Origin: Geomonas oryzisoli
GTDB taxonomy: Bacteria; Desulfobacterota; Desulfuromonadia; Geobacterales; Geobacteraceae
Assembly (NCBI RefSeq): GCF_018986915.1
Contig: NZ_CP076723.1
Span: forward strand, 676,631-740,630
Length of the DNA: 64,000 nt
Reading direction: 5' to 3'
Each line of letters starts with the position of its first letter. Within the stretch, counting starts at the first letter, position 1. Of this stretch, positions 47,336-54,387 are shown piece by piece. The translations under genes and the position numbers were made by a program. The notes beneath the pieces were generated by a model that ran no database searches, was not told the origin of the DNA, and saw nothing but the letters and a program-made list of their open reading frames with translations.

Positions 47336-47490
47336 AAAATAACTATTTATGGAGGTTACTGCTAGGGCCGGGACGTCAGCGCGCGTTGTCACGAGAGGTA
47401 ACGTCGTCGACCGTGAAGGGGAATTCTGAAGTGGGCGCGCCATGGTGTGGGATCGTAGCAGCAAAACCTTATATTTCAAGACCTGGCACC
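47322..47490. repeat. Inverted repeat at the end of the kinase gene
   Basis: GGTGCCAGGTCTTGAAA at 47322-47340 covers the kinase stop, and its complement TTTCAAGACCTGGCACC lies at 47473-47490. The right arm is one of four copies of the TTATATTTCAAGACCTGG repeat (47467, 50219, 51541, 53076). It is followed by GCACCGAGCCTG direct repeats (47485-47530). Confidence 0.7.
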
Positions 47491-47582
47491 GAGCCTGCCG
47501 AGCCTGGGCACCGAGCCTGGCACCGAGCCCCCCGATATCAAATCGTTCTGCCAGCCATCTTGGGGGGAGCGGGCGGGGTGGA

Positions 47583-47607
47583 TTCGAATCCCGTTTCCCG
47601 CTCCAAA
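47583..47607 (+). repeat. Attachment-like core 3 (tRNA-Gly end copy)
   Basis: Exact 25-base copy of the tRNA-Gly 3' end at 36096-36120. Upstream sequence does not fold as a tRNA. It marks the right end of the tRNA-proximal accessory block. Confidence 0.85.
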
Positions 47608-47613
47608 AGAAAT

Positions 47614-47648
47614 CAAGGGCGTAGCCAACTAAGGCTGCGCCCTTTTAT
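47614..47648 (+). terminator. Terminator attached to attachment-like copy 3
   Basis: AAGGGCGTAGCC/GGCTGCGCCCTT with TTTTATTTT. Near-copy of the tRNA-Gly terminator. Confidence 0.8.
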
Positions 47649-47673
47649 TTTCTTCACCCGTCGTATTCGCTGA

Positions 47674-48246
47674 TCAGTACAACGGTTCACCGACATGGCT
47701 CTGCCCGCCCCTCACGCACCAGACGTGGTACTCCATGTACATTGGCGCGCCCGCGACCTCTCCTGTGACGAAATTGACCTGGTAGGCTGCCCACGGCGCG
47801 CCTGGATACGGCGATGCAGTCCAATAGGGGTAGCGTCCCCATATCAAGCCAAAGGGATGCCCATCCGGCACCATCTTGCCGGAGGTACTGGTTCTGTCGA
47901 TTAAGCTCGTCAATTGCTCCACGGTCGGGAGGTGCCAACCCATCCGCCCCCCCACATCGATCAGGTTGCATTCAGCGCGCGCCCCCTGGTAAGTCCAGAG
48001 GCTGTTGTACGGCGACTGTTGCCATACCAATCCTGTTTCTTTGTCTAAGACAGCTGCTCCATTGAGAACCAGCTCGAACCTAAGGTTGGCCGGCAGGGCT
48101 CTACTCCAGGTGGGGGGGAGATTGTCCAGGATGGGCGGGGATACTTGGCTGCCACCTTCTGCCGCGGTGCCAGAAGCGGGAGTGAACACTAGAGAAACCG
48201 CAAACACAATGACTGCGCCAACAACGAAAAAGTTACTTTTACGCAT
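47674..48246 (-). CDS. Exported DUF1566 (Lcl-type) domain protein
   Basis: 190 residues with signal peptide (VGAVIVFAVSLVFTPASGTAA). The DUF1566 domain has LDKETGLVWQQSPYNSLWTYQGARAEC, then GGRMGWHLPTVEQLTSLID and a terminal WCVRGGQ. DUF1566/Lcl domains occur in collagen-like and surface adhesin proteins. GGAGG precedes the ATG. A stand-alone gene just inside the accessory zone. Confidence 0.85.
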   Translation of the reverse strand: MRKSNFFVVGAVIVFAVSLVFTPASGTAAEGGSQVSPPILDNLPPTWSRALPANLRFELVLNGAAVLDKETGLVWQQSPYNSLWTYQGARAECNLIDVGGRMGWHLPTVEQLTSLIDRTSTSGKMVPDGHPFGLIWGRYPYWTASPYPGAPWAAYQVNFVTGEVAGAPMYMEYHVWCVRGGQSHVGEPLY

Positions 48247-48741
48247 GGCCGAGCCTCCAATCGTGTTAGGTGGTTCACCTGTTGTCGTGGTAGCTGGGAA
48301 AACCTTTCCGCCTCCTTTCAGGGGAATTGTGCACCGATTTTGGGGCAGTTCGTGTCTATCAGGTTGTTTGGGGGACGATCAGGCAGGTGGGCTAAGTCAG
48401 CAGGTTCTTGAACTCCTGTTGCGGTGGGATGCTTCATCACATTGTCATGATTCGTGCGGTGTTGTCGCAAGCCCTCCATTCAGTAATGGTAGAACTGTTA
48501 GTTCCGTTGTCAACGGCAATGACATCCCGGTCATTTCACATTCCGGACACCGGTGCCAGGTGGCACCGAGGAGCGCACACATTTAATCCTGCATCAGGTC
48601 GTCGACTCGCTCTCGCATCCGCTTTTCAATCCAGGTGGGGGCTGGCTGCTGACGTCCGGTCTTCCATTCCTAAGTGCTTAGATCTTGACAGGAGAAGTTT
48701 GGTGGGTAGATTTTAATTTTTTCCCGCACTCAGGTGAGACT
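48247..48741. other. Gap with a short decayed coding remnant
   Basis: About 495 bases without an intact gene. On the minus strand (about 48677-48595) a short frame reads TGRQQPAPTWIEKRMRERVD then LMQD-stop, opened by a stop codon, looking like the tail of a lost gene. GGTGCCA-GG-TGGCACC at 48552-48567 is a perfect inverted repeat sharing GGTGCCA with the 47322 element. Confidence 0.45.
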
Positions 48742-49548
48742 ATGGCCAATTCGGATCAACCCCACCTAAGACGTGACCCTTTTCAACGCCCGTCCCTTAC
48801 TCCCGGTCCGCTCGGACACAATGATTCTGCCGCGCCAAATACTCCTATTATTTATCCACGGCCTACCCCGGGGCCGCTTGGCGTAAATGACCACGCTACA
48901 CCTGAGGCTGTAGCGGCCAGAGCTGTCAAAACGAATCCGAGTCACTACAAAGGTTCTCGTATAGGAAGCCAGCTGCCGTTGGGCATGCGAATTTCAGATG
49001 ACGGTGTCAGGTTCATATGGAGCGAGGAGTATGCTCCTGATGTTTCAGAACGCTTACATTGGCCTGGTGGCGCAAGTGGAGTGACTCTGGGCGCTGGTTA
49101 TGACATGAAGACAAGATCAAAGCAGCAAGTGTTAACAGACTTGCAGGAAATAGGGGTTAGTCGGGACCTGAGTGCAAAGGCAGCGTGTGGCGCGGGCCTC
49201 TCTGGGGAGGCAGCTGAATCTTTCGTGTTGTCGCACCGCAAGATGCTAGTGCTTGGTGAGCAACAGTCTATAGCGTTGTTAAGGTTGATACTCCCGAGCT
49301 ATGAGAAGGTAGTAAGACAAGGAATACGGGTTCCACTTTTACAGCATGAGTACGATGCACTTGTCAGTTTTTCCTATAATCCTGGTGGATGTTTTAGAAA
49401 AGTAGCATCTTGTATAAATGAAGGAAGAATTGGTGACGCCATGTGTTTCATAACTTCCGCCAACAAATCTGGAGGCAAGGTGTTGAATGGTTTAGTTAAA
49501 AGAAGAAAAAGGGAGACGCAGTTGTACCTCCGTGGGAAGTATATATGA
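48742..49548 (+). CDS. Phage-type lysozyme-like muramidase with Pro-Gly N-terminal repeats
   Basis: 268 residues, no signal peptide. The N-terminal ~50 residues carry two copies of TPGPLG(H/V)ND about 30 residues apart. The C-terminal part fits the lysozyme/pesticin superfamily: FIWSEEYAPDVSERLHWPGG (candidate catalytic Glu), SGVTLGAGYDM, then HEYDALVSFSYNPGG and VKRRKRETQLYLRG. From memory, GPLGVND-type segments occur in secreted muramidase effectors; this needs checking. Followed by an exported partner overlapping by 4 bases. Lower GC than the core genes. Confidence 0.78.
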   Translation: MANSDQPHLRRDPFQRPSLTPGPLGHNDSAAPNTPIIYPRPTPGPLGVNDHATPEAVAARAVKTNPSHYKGSRIGSQLPLGMRISDDGVRFIWSEEYAPDVSERLHWPGGASGVTLGAGYDMKTRSKQQVLTDLQEIGVSRDLSAKAACGAGLSGEAAESFVLSHRKMLVLGEQQSIALLRLILPSYEKVVRQGIRVPLLQHEYDALVSFSYNPGGCFRKVASCINEGRIGDAMCFITSANKSGGKVLNGLVKRRKRETQLYLRGKYI

Positions 49549-50096
49549 ACAGAATCCCAAAGAGCACCAGCAATCTTGTTCTGGGGGTATGCGTTCTTCT
49601 ATTCCTGCCTGTGAAAGCGGTGGCTCAAACGAAGCCGATAGAATTCTTAGCCGGCGCATGGCGGGTAACGGGAGTGCGTCTTGATGAGACCTTAACGAGA
49701 ACCCCTCACTATAACTACAATGATGCAGATCTGATGGGAAGTCTGATCACCTTCACCACTAAGAACGTGCAGGCCAAGATGCCGGAAAAGGTTAATTGCA
49801 GAAATCCTGTCGTGAACACAGAGATTATGACTATGGAGACCCTTATCGACCGCACAATGCTTCGAACCCGAGACCTGATTTCGCGGAAAAACCGCTTCGC
49901 TCTTCCTCTGGATACTTCCAAGTCCATTGAAGTCCTGTGGGTCACCTGCGGAAAAGGGCATGTAGGTCCAGACGACCCACGTGGTCCTGAGGGGTATAAC
50001 TGGATAGCCAAACTGTCGGGAAGCAAGATCGCCATGCGATGGTACGATAACACGATATTGCTCCTGGACCGAAAAACCAAGCGCAGGCTTCCATGA
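49545..50096 (+). CDS. Exported partner of the lysozyme-like protein (possible immunity protein)
   Basis: 183 residues with signal peptide (NLVLGVCVLLFLPVKAVAQ). The mature part has PIEFLAGAWRVTGVRLDET, then VNCRNPVV and LWVTCGKGHVG, so a possible disulphide. The repeated beta pattern (AGAWRV, IAKLSGSKIAMRWYDN) suggests a lipocalin-like or inhibitor-type fold, but no family is recognised. ATG overlaps the muramidase stop (ATGA). An exported protein tied to a cytoplasmic-start muramidase is the layout of a periplasmic immunity protein (inference). Confidence 0.75.
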   Translation: MNRIPKSTSNLVLGVCVLLFLPVKAVAQTKPIEFLAGAWRVTGVRLDETLTRTPHYNYNDADLMGSLITFTTKNVQAKMPEKVNCRNPVVNTEIMTMETLIDRTMLRTRDLISRKNRFALPLDTSKSIEVLWVTCGKGHVGPDDPRGPEGYNWIAKLSGSKIAMRWYDNTILLLDRKTKRRLP

Positions 50097-50159
50097 GGAC
50101 ATTGTAAGAGACTCGGCGCAGGCGAGTTATAAGGAGCGTGGGCACCCAGACCGGGCACC

Positions 50160-50240
50160 CAGACCGCGAGCTTTCCCCGTGGTCTTCCCAAATCCTCTCG
50201 CTGCAGTTCACGTCGCACCTTATATTTCAAGACCTGGCGC
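50160..50240 (+). repeat. CCGTGG...TTCAAGACCTGG repeat (copy at 50 kb)
   Basis: CCGTGGTCTTCCCAAATCC through TTATATTTCAAGACCTGG, about 62 bases. Near-identical copy at 51498-51560, diverged copy at 53036-53095, end fragment at 47467. All four have the same orientation. Confidence 0.8.
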
Positions 50241-50413
50241 CGCCCCCCGCCGAAAGTTACCCCTCTCTTCCTTGAGCGTTGCAACATGTTGTCTTCTTTT
50301 GTCTGCCAAGGCGCCAAAAGATTATTCCTTTACCAGTTGTAGGCGCTGGGATAGAATACCGCGAGGAACCGCAGGAGGCAGCGCCCTCAAGCGGCGCAAA
50401 AAAAGAGGAGACG

Positions 50414-50983
50414 ATGCCAACTTGTTGGATTATTGCGGGTCCGAATGGAGCAGGTAAAACTACCTTCGCGTTGGGGCACCTGCCGAGAGTGGGGTGCAGC
50501 TATTTCATCAATGCCGACCTAATCGCTGCCGGCTTGTCACCGCTTGCTCCAGAAAGAGAACTGGTGGCAGCGAGCCGGATCTTTCTGAAAGAGATAGAGG
50601 ATCGCATAGAACAAGGTGAGGACTTTTCCTTCGAAACCACCTTGTCAGGTCGAACCTATCTGCGGTTGCTCCAACGCTTACGCGCCGACGCGTGGCGGGT
50701 CGAATTGCTGTACCTTGCCCTTCCTAATGTTGAGATGTCGACGCTGCGTGTAACAGAACGGGTCACGCACGGCGGGCACAACATTCCGGCTTCAGACATC
50801 CAGCGACGATTCTCACGCAGTCTGAATAATTTGTTCAACGTATTTGGCCATCGCGTAGATCGTTGCCTCTGCTTTATGAACGACGGTGAGGCGCCAGTGC
50901 TGGTCTTTGAACAGATTGGTGAGACCAGAGAGGTTTTCCACGTGGAATATTATCAACTTTTGCAAGGGGAGACTGTTGTATGA
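50414..50983 (+). CDS. Zeta-toxin-like P-loop kinase
   Basis: 189 residues. Walker [10 protein letters not shown] (9-17) directly after MPTCWIIA, then [12 protein letters not shown] (the sugar/Asp contact region of zeta toxins), [14 protein letters not shown] and [21 protein letters not shown] (Arg-rich lid). Zeta toxins phosphorylate UDP-GlcNAc; related proteins include predicted ABC-type ATPases, so the toxin label is provisional. GAGGAG precedes ATG 50414; earlier in-frame ATGs lack it. Overlaps the next small gene by 4 bases. Confidence 0.82.
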   Translation: MPTCWIIAGPNGAGKTTFALGHLPRVGCSYFINADLIAAGLSPLAPERELVAASRIFLKEIEDRIEQGEDFSFETTLSGRTYLRLLQRLRADAWRVELLYLALPNVEMSTLRVTERVTHGGHNIPASDIQRRFSRSLNNLFNVFGHRVDRCLCFMNDGEAPVLVFEQIGETREVFHVEYYQLLQGETVV

Positions 50984-51162
50984 ATGCGACCAGAAAAAGT
51001 ACTGCATCTACAGAAGCTCAGCTTGTGCTGGAAAACCTCAAGGAGGCGGTAGCGCAGGCGCTGGAGAAGAAGAGACGACTGGGGCAGTACGCTGTGACCT
51101 GGAAGGACGGCAAAGCGGTCCTGACTGGTGACGATGCACCGAGAGCCGAACCCAAGGAATGA
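50980..51162 (+). CDS. 60-residue protein coupled to the zeta-like kinase (possible antitoxin)
   Basis: Short acidic/basic protein: [40 protein letters not shown], ending PRAEPKE. Predicted helix then beta-hairpin. ATG overlaps the kinase stop (ATGA), so it is almost certainly co-expressed. It resembles small partners of zeta-type kinases in other genomes but not the classical epsilon antitoxin, which lies upstream of zeta. Antitoxin role is inference. Confidence 0.7.
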   Translation: MNATRKSTASTEAQLVLENLKEAVAQALEKKRRLGQYAVTWKDGKAVLTGDDAPRAEPKE

Positions 51163-51201
51163 CGGTCTGCTCCACGTAATGAAGCCAAAGGATCAGACTA
51201 G

Positions 51202-51456
51202 GTGAGAAAGATCGCCTCGATCAGTGTAAATGATGACTGGACTCTTGATGTCCGTTTCGCAAACAGCGAAGTCCGCAGATACGATGTAAGTCCCCTGCTG
51301 CAAAGAGAGGCCTTCCGAGGGCTGGAAGATGCCGCAATGTTCAAAACCGCCCGTAATGGTGGCTACTTCGTTGCCTGGGACAACGATGCCGACCTGAGTG
51401 CCGACACCCTCTACCTGGAAGGTGTACCCCTTGCGTCCACGACTCATCCCACCTAA
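51202..51456 (+). CDS. DUF2442 protein
   Basis: 84 residues: MRKIASISVNDDWTLDVRFANSEVRRYDVSPLLQ, then FVAWDNDADLSADTLYLEGVPL, the DUF2442 pattern. DUF2442 genes often accompany DUF4160 or RelE-type partners and are treated as antitoxin-like; no DUF4160 gene is here. GTG start after AAAGGATC. Its 3' tail has been copied twice downstream (51566 and 52915). Confidence 0.85.
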   Translation: MRKIASISVNDDWTLDVRFANSEVRRYDVSPLLQREAFRGLEDAAMFKTARNGGYFVAWDNDADLSADTLYLEGVPLASTTHPT

Positions 51457-51459
51457 TCC

Positions 51460-51560
51460 CCGCCTGCCGTAGCCTTTAGATGCACCCTCAGAATTCTCCG
51501 TGGCTCTTCCCAAATCCTCTCGCTGCAGTTCACGTCGCACCTTATATTTCAAGACCTGAC
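51460..51560 (+). repeat. CCCGCCTGCCG...TTCAAGACCTG repeat (copy at 51.5 kb)
   Basis: Starts just after the DUF2442 stop. The first half (CCCGCCTGCCG...CTCAGAATTCTCCGTGG) recurs at 52997-53041, the second half (to TTCAAGACCTG) at 50178 and 53036. Confidence 0.8.
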
Positions 51561-51565
51561 CCCGA

Positions 51566-51658
51566 GCCTTTATGGTCTGGGACAACGATGCGGACCTACG
51601 TGCCGACATCCTCTACCTGGAAGGCGTACCCCTTACGCCAACGATTCATCCCACCTGA
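51566..51658 (+). pseudogene. DUF2442 tail fragment (second copy)
   Basis: Reads MVWDNDADLRADILYLEGVP, then LTPTIHPT-stop, nearly the same as the last 28 codons of the gene at 51202. It begins directly after the repeat, so it was joined there by recombination. No N-terminal domain. Confidence 0.75.
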
Positions 51659-51668
51659 TTCGCACCAC

Positions 51669-51935
51669 TCACTTTAGCTGGCTATCCTTGCTACCTCTCC
51701 GGTTGTAGAGGGCTGCTGCCTTCTCCTTCTTTTCAAGCTCTGATTGGCAGCCAACACAGTATCTAACTCCTGGAATTGCCTTGCGACGCGCTTCAGGAAT
51801 AGGAACCTCGCACTCCTCGCAATGGGTGAGGCTTTCGCCTTTAGGCAGACGACTCTTAGCCCGTTCGACTGCGGATTCCACCGTGGCATCTATCTGTTCC
51901 TGGACCGCTCCATCTCTCGACCATCCAACCGCCAT
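51669..51935 (-). CDS. DksA/TraR-type C4 zinc-finger protein
   Basis: 88 residues with the C4 zinc finger CEECEVPIPEARR..PGVRYCVGC and a charged C-terminal helix, the short TraR/YbiI class. Such proteins act on RNA polymerase's secondary channel; short ones often come from phages or plasmids. AGAGGA precedes the ATG. Convergent with the DUF2442 remnants. Confidence 0.87.
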   Translation of the reverse strand: MAVGWSRDGAVQEQIDATVESAVERAKSRLPKGESLTHCEECEVPIPEARRKAIPGVRYCVGCQSELEKKEKAAALYNRRGSKDSQLK

Positions 51936-52074
51936 GGCTTGTTCCTCTGTTTCTCATATGACTGCACGTGAAGGCCGATTGGCCTCCGACTCAGTATACT
52001 CCTTCCTCCCCTGTTTGGGTTTGAATCCGGTGGAGCCCACCCAGTGATGCCCTGGCCCATTGACCCCAGACTCC

Positions 52075-52128
52075 ATTCGCCTCTCTCGGATTTCCTCGAT
52101 TTTCTCCGTGGCCAATGGTTTGGGGTGT
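52075..52128 (+). repeat. Dispersed CTCCGTGGCCAATGGTT repeat (copy 3)
   Basis: CGCCTCTCTCGGATTTCC..TTTTCTCCGTGGCCAATGGTTT, related to copies at 39838 and 43832. Confidence 0.65.
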
Positions 52129-52227
52129 TCTAATTTAAAGTCTTTCTCAAAACTTCAGCATTTGCTATAACAAATGCGTTTTTCAGAGGTATGCCACCTC
52201 CAATAGTGAGCCTGGAGAGGACCGTGT

Positions 52228-52911
52228 ATGGCAGTGAGACACGAATCAAAGATGAGCGGTGCTTTGGGTAATGTATTAGGCATTGTAATATTCGTAGTCG
52301 TGGCAGGTTCAGCGCTTCCCAACGTCAACCTCACCAGTCTGATCTTTGGAGTCGGAAACCCTGCTCCGCCACTTGCTCCAATTGTAGTGAATCCTATACA
52401 GCCGGCAAAGGTAAAAGTTGAACAACCGGTTCCACAGGCGACTTCGGATGGGTACGAGCGTTACACCGACAAAAATGGAAACGAGGTGGTAATCGTACCC
52501 GCTAGGTACCAGGCAAAAAACGAATCAGCCCCTGTTCAGACAGCCCCGGTGCCAGACCATTCAGCAGTTTCCCCGGCAGCGTCCCCACCAGTAACGCAGA
52601 AGGTGAATGTGCCTGTACAGGCCTCACCACCGCCAAATCTCGCTGTAATTGCCATGAACGCGGCGGCAAAGGCGCATACAGGAATGAATGTGTTTGAATC
52701 GTGCCGATGCAATAACGGCCTGGCTACGAAAGGTGACTCAAGGCAAGAGGTGTTAGAGAAGTGCGCACAGCCTGCCGGCCGATTCGGCGGTGACAGGGAT
52801 TGCCCCGAGATCTGGGTGTACAACTTCGGCCCAAATGAATTTATGCAAGGGGTCTGTTTTGACCGCAGCAATCGCGTCACCAAAGTCCTCAGCCTCGACC
52901 ACGGTTATTGA
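52228..52911 (+). CDS. Membrane-anchored DUF2845 protein
   Basis: 227 residues. An N-terminal membrane segment (VLGIVIFVVVAGSALP), a Pro/Val/Gln-rich linker (about 45-150), and a C-terminal DUF2845-like domain: CRCNNGLATKGDSRQEVLEKC, EIWVYNFGPNEF, GVCFDRSNRVTKV. DUF2845 domains are periplasmic and of unknown role. GGAGAGGA precedes the ATG. Its end is followed by a decayed DUF2442 tail. Confidence 0.8.
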   Translation: MAVRHESKMSGALGNVLGIVIFVVVAGSALPNVNLTSLIFGVGNPAPPLAPIVVNPIQPAKVKVEQPVPQATSDGYERYTDKNGNEVVIVPARYQAKNESAPVQTAPVPDHSAVSPAASPPVTQKVNVPVQASPPPNLAVIAMNAAAKAHTGMNVFESCRCNNGLATKGDSRQEVLEKCAQPAGRFGGDRDCPEIWVYNFGPNEFMQGVCFDRSNRVTKVLSLDHGY

Positions 52912-52914
52912 CTG

Positions 52915-53095
52915 TGCGCGACACGGAGCGTAGACCTGAGTGCCGACACCCTCTAACTGGGAGGCGTACCCGTTTCGCCCACGCCTCATCCCGCCCGATT
53001 CCCGCCTGCCGCATATATCGGTCCCTCAGAATTCTCCGTGGTCTCCCCAATCCTCTCGTTGTGTCTACGTGCCTGTTATATTTCAGAACCTGGTG
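52915..53095 (+). pseudogene. Degenerate DUF2442 tail plus repeat (third copy)
   Basis: From 52921 the sequence follows ...DLSADTL, a stop, LGGVPVSPTPHPA, i.e. a more diverged copy of the DUF2442 3' end. The repeat CCCGCCTGCCG...CTCCGTGG...TTATATTTCAGAACCTGG runs to 53095. Divergence suggests it is older than the 51.5-kb copy. Confidence 0.7.
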
Positions 53096-53109
53096 CCGGG
53101 CCACAGAAG

Positions 53110-53150
53110 ATATCCTGTTTTGGGATATTTGATGTGTTGTGCAATATTGC
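53110..53150 (+). promoter_or_regulatory. Operator-like palindromes before the XRE-nuclease gene
   Basis: ATATCC-N7-GGATAT at 53110-53128 and the perfect palindrome GCAATATTGC at 53141-53150, both within 50 bases of the ATG at 53156. They are positioned like controller-protein (C) boxes of restriction systems. Confidence 0.55.
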
Positions 53151-53155
53151 GCGTC

Positions 53156-54310
53156 ATGACGACTATATATGATTCCCGATACGTAATTATTGTTGAGCAG
53201 TTGAAGAGGGTCCGTGTTGAAAAGAAGGTCACTCAGAGAACTCTTGCAGGACTTCTTGGGCAGCAACAGTCTTACGTTGCTAAAGTTGAGGGGGGAGAGC
53301 GAAGGCTAGATATTCTTGAGCTGTTCGATTGGCTTAAAGCACTGAGGGCTGACCCTCTCATTTTCCTCCGGGAGATTGGCTGGGTCGCACAAGAACGTCC
53401 TGGCAACATACCCGCCCTGCCTTTGCCTGGCCATGTCGAGGAGGTACATGGAGGTCTAAATCTCATCATGGCATGGCAAGGTGAAAAGAAAATAGTCTTT
53501 TTGCAAGATGCCAAGCCCCATGATTACCTAATTGTGGAGAAAGAAATTACAGCAATTTTTCAAGAGTTGAATAACCACAAATCAAAAACTATGAACAGAG
53601 AAGCGATCTGCAAAGCCTTCCAGCTAGCATTTGAGTTGCTTCCGGCGGTTAATCCTAGTGATGTATACCACCACATCGTGTACCGTCTCTATCTACGTGA
53701 GTACACTAAGACCAACGCTGAGCAGAGTTGGGTAAGGGCAGGTGGCGAGGCGGTCGAACTTTTCGTTGCAAGGCACTATGCTGACCGCCTTGCCGCGAAT
53801 GGCATAGAGATAAAGGCCTTACTGAGCCGTGGTGAAAAAGCCGCTGCGTTGGCAGAAATGGGGTTAGCGGGTACTGTGGGGGATTCTAAACTTGACATAA
53901 GCCTTTATGGCGTAATAGAAAGGAAACGTTACATTTTCGGTGGCATTCACTGCAAAGCTTCGTTTGCTGAGAGGGTGTCAGATGACGTTCCTTGCAGCGA
54001 AGCTATGATGCGTAGTGGCCTGACGAGCCTGCTCTTTACGTTTGATGCCAAATCCTTTCCACCGCCGGCAGGAGATCTAATCAACCGCGGAGAGCTCGGC
54101 ACACACGAAAACCCCTCAGACAAACGGAGATACATCGAGGAACATGGTTCCTTTGATGCCTGCTTTTGCTACAATCTGAGGAGTGTACCTAGTAAGAAAA
54201 AAACGACTAGCGGCAAAAGGATTTATGTCTGTAAGTTTGACGAAGATGACGTTTTGCCACAGAAAGTGATTGAGGCGTGGCAACAGTACAAAGTGAAACA
54301 TAAGCTCTGA
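53156..54310 (+). CDS. XRE helix-turn-helix fused to a BsaWI-like type II restriction endonuclease
   Basis: 384 residues. Residues about 8-65 are an XRE HTH (VEKKVTQRTLAGLLGQQQSYVAKVEGGERRLDILEL). The C-terminal half matches my recollection of BsaWI/AgeI-type nucleases: AGGEAVELFVARHYADRL, GDSKLDISLYGVIER, GGIHCKASFAERVSDDVPC and FPPPAGDLINRGELG. GDSKLD..and HCKAS would supply PD-(D/E)XK-type residues. BsaWI enzymes cut within CCGG cores; specificity here is unproven. The short ATG start leaves a complete HTH; low-GC gene, convergent with vsr-dcm. Confidence 0.8.
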   Translation: MTTIYDSRYVIIVEQLKRVRVEKKVTQRTLAGLLGQQQSYVAKVEGGERRLDILELFDWLKALRADPLIFLREIGWVAQERPGNIPALPLPGHVEEVHGGLNLIMAWQGEKKIVFLQDAKPHDYLIVEKEITAIFQELNNHKSKTMNREAICKAFQLAFELLPAVNPSDVYHHIVYRLYLREYTKTNAEQSWVRAGGEAVELFVARHYADRLAANGIEIKALLSRGEKAAALAEMGLAGTVGDSKLDISLYGVIERKRYIFGGIHCKASFAERVSDDVPCSEAMMRSGLTSLLFTFDAKSFPPPAGDLINRGELGTHENPSDKRRYIEEHGSFDACFCYNLRSVPSKKKTTSGKRIYVCKFDEDDVLPQKVIEAWQQYKVKHKL

Positions 54311-54329
54311 CTCTAACCATCATAAATAG

Positions 54330-54361
54330 AAAAGTCGCTCCAATTACGGAACGACTTTTTT
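54330..54361. terminator. Bidirectional terminator between the nuclease and dcm genes
   Basis: AAAAGTCGcTCC / GGAaCGACTTTTTT stem; T tracts on both strands, between convergent genes. Confidence 0.85.
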
Positions 54362-54387
54362 GCTCCCCCCAATGGCTTCGTGTGCGA

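Noticed and set aside
47560..47607. A second tRNA-Gly gene
   Set aside because: Only the 3' end is present; no D arm, anticodon arm or 5' acceptor strand upstream.
50160..53095. Integron attC sites around small genes
   Set aside because: The repeats lack the paired RYYYAAC/GTTRRRY core sites and strong internal dyad, and no integron integrase is present.
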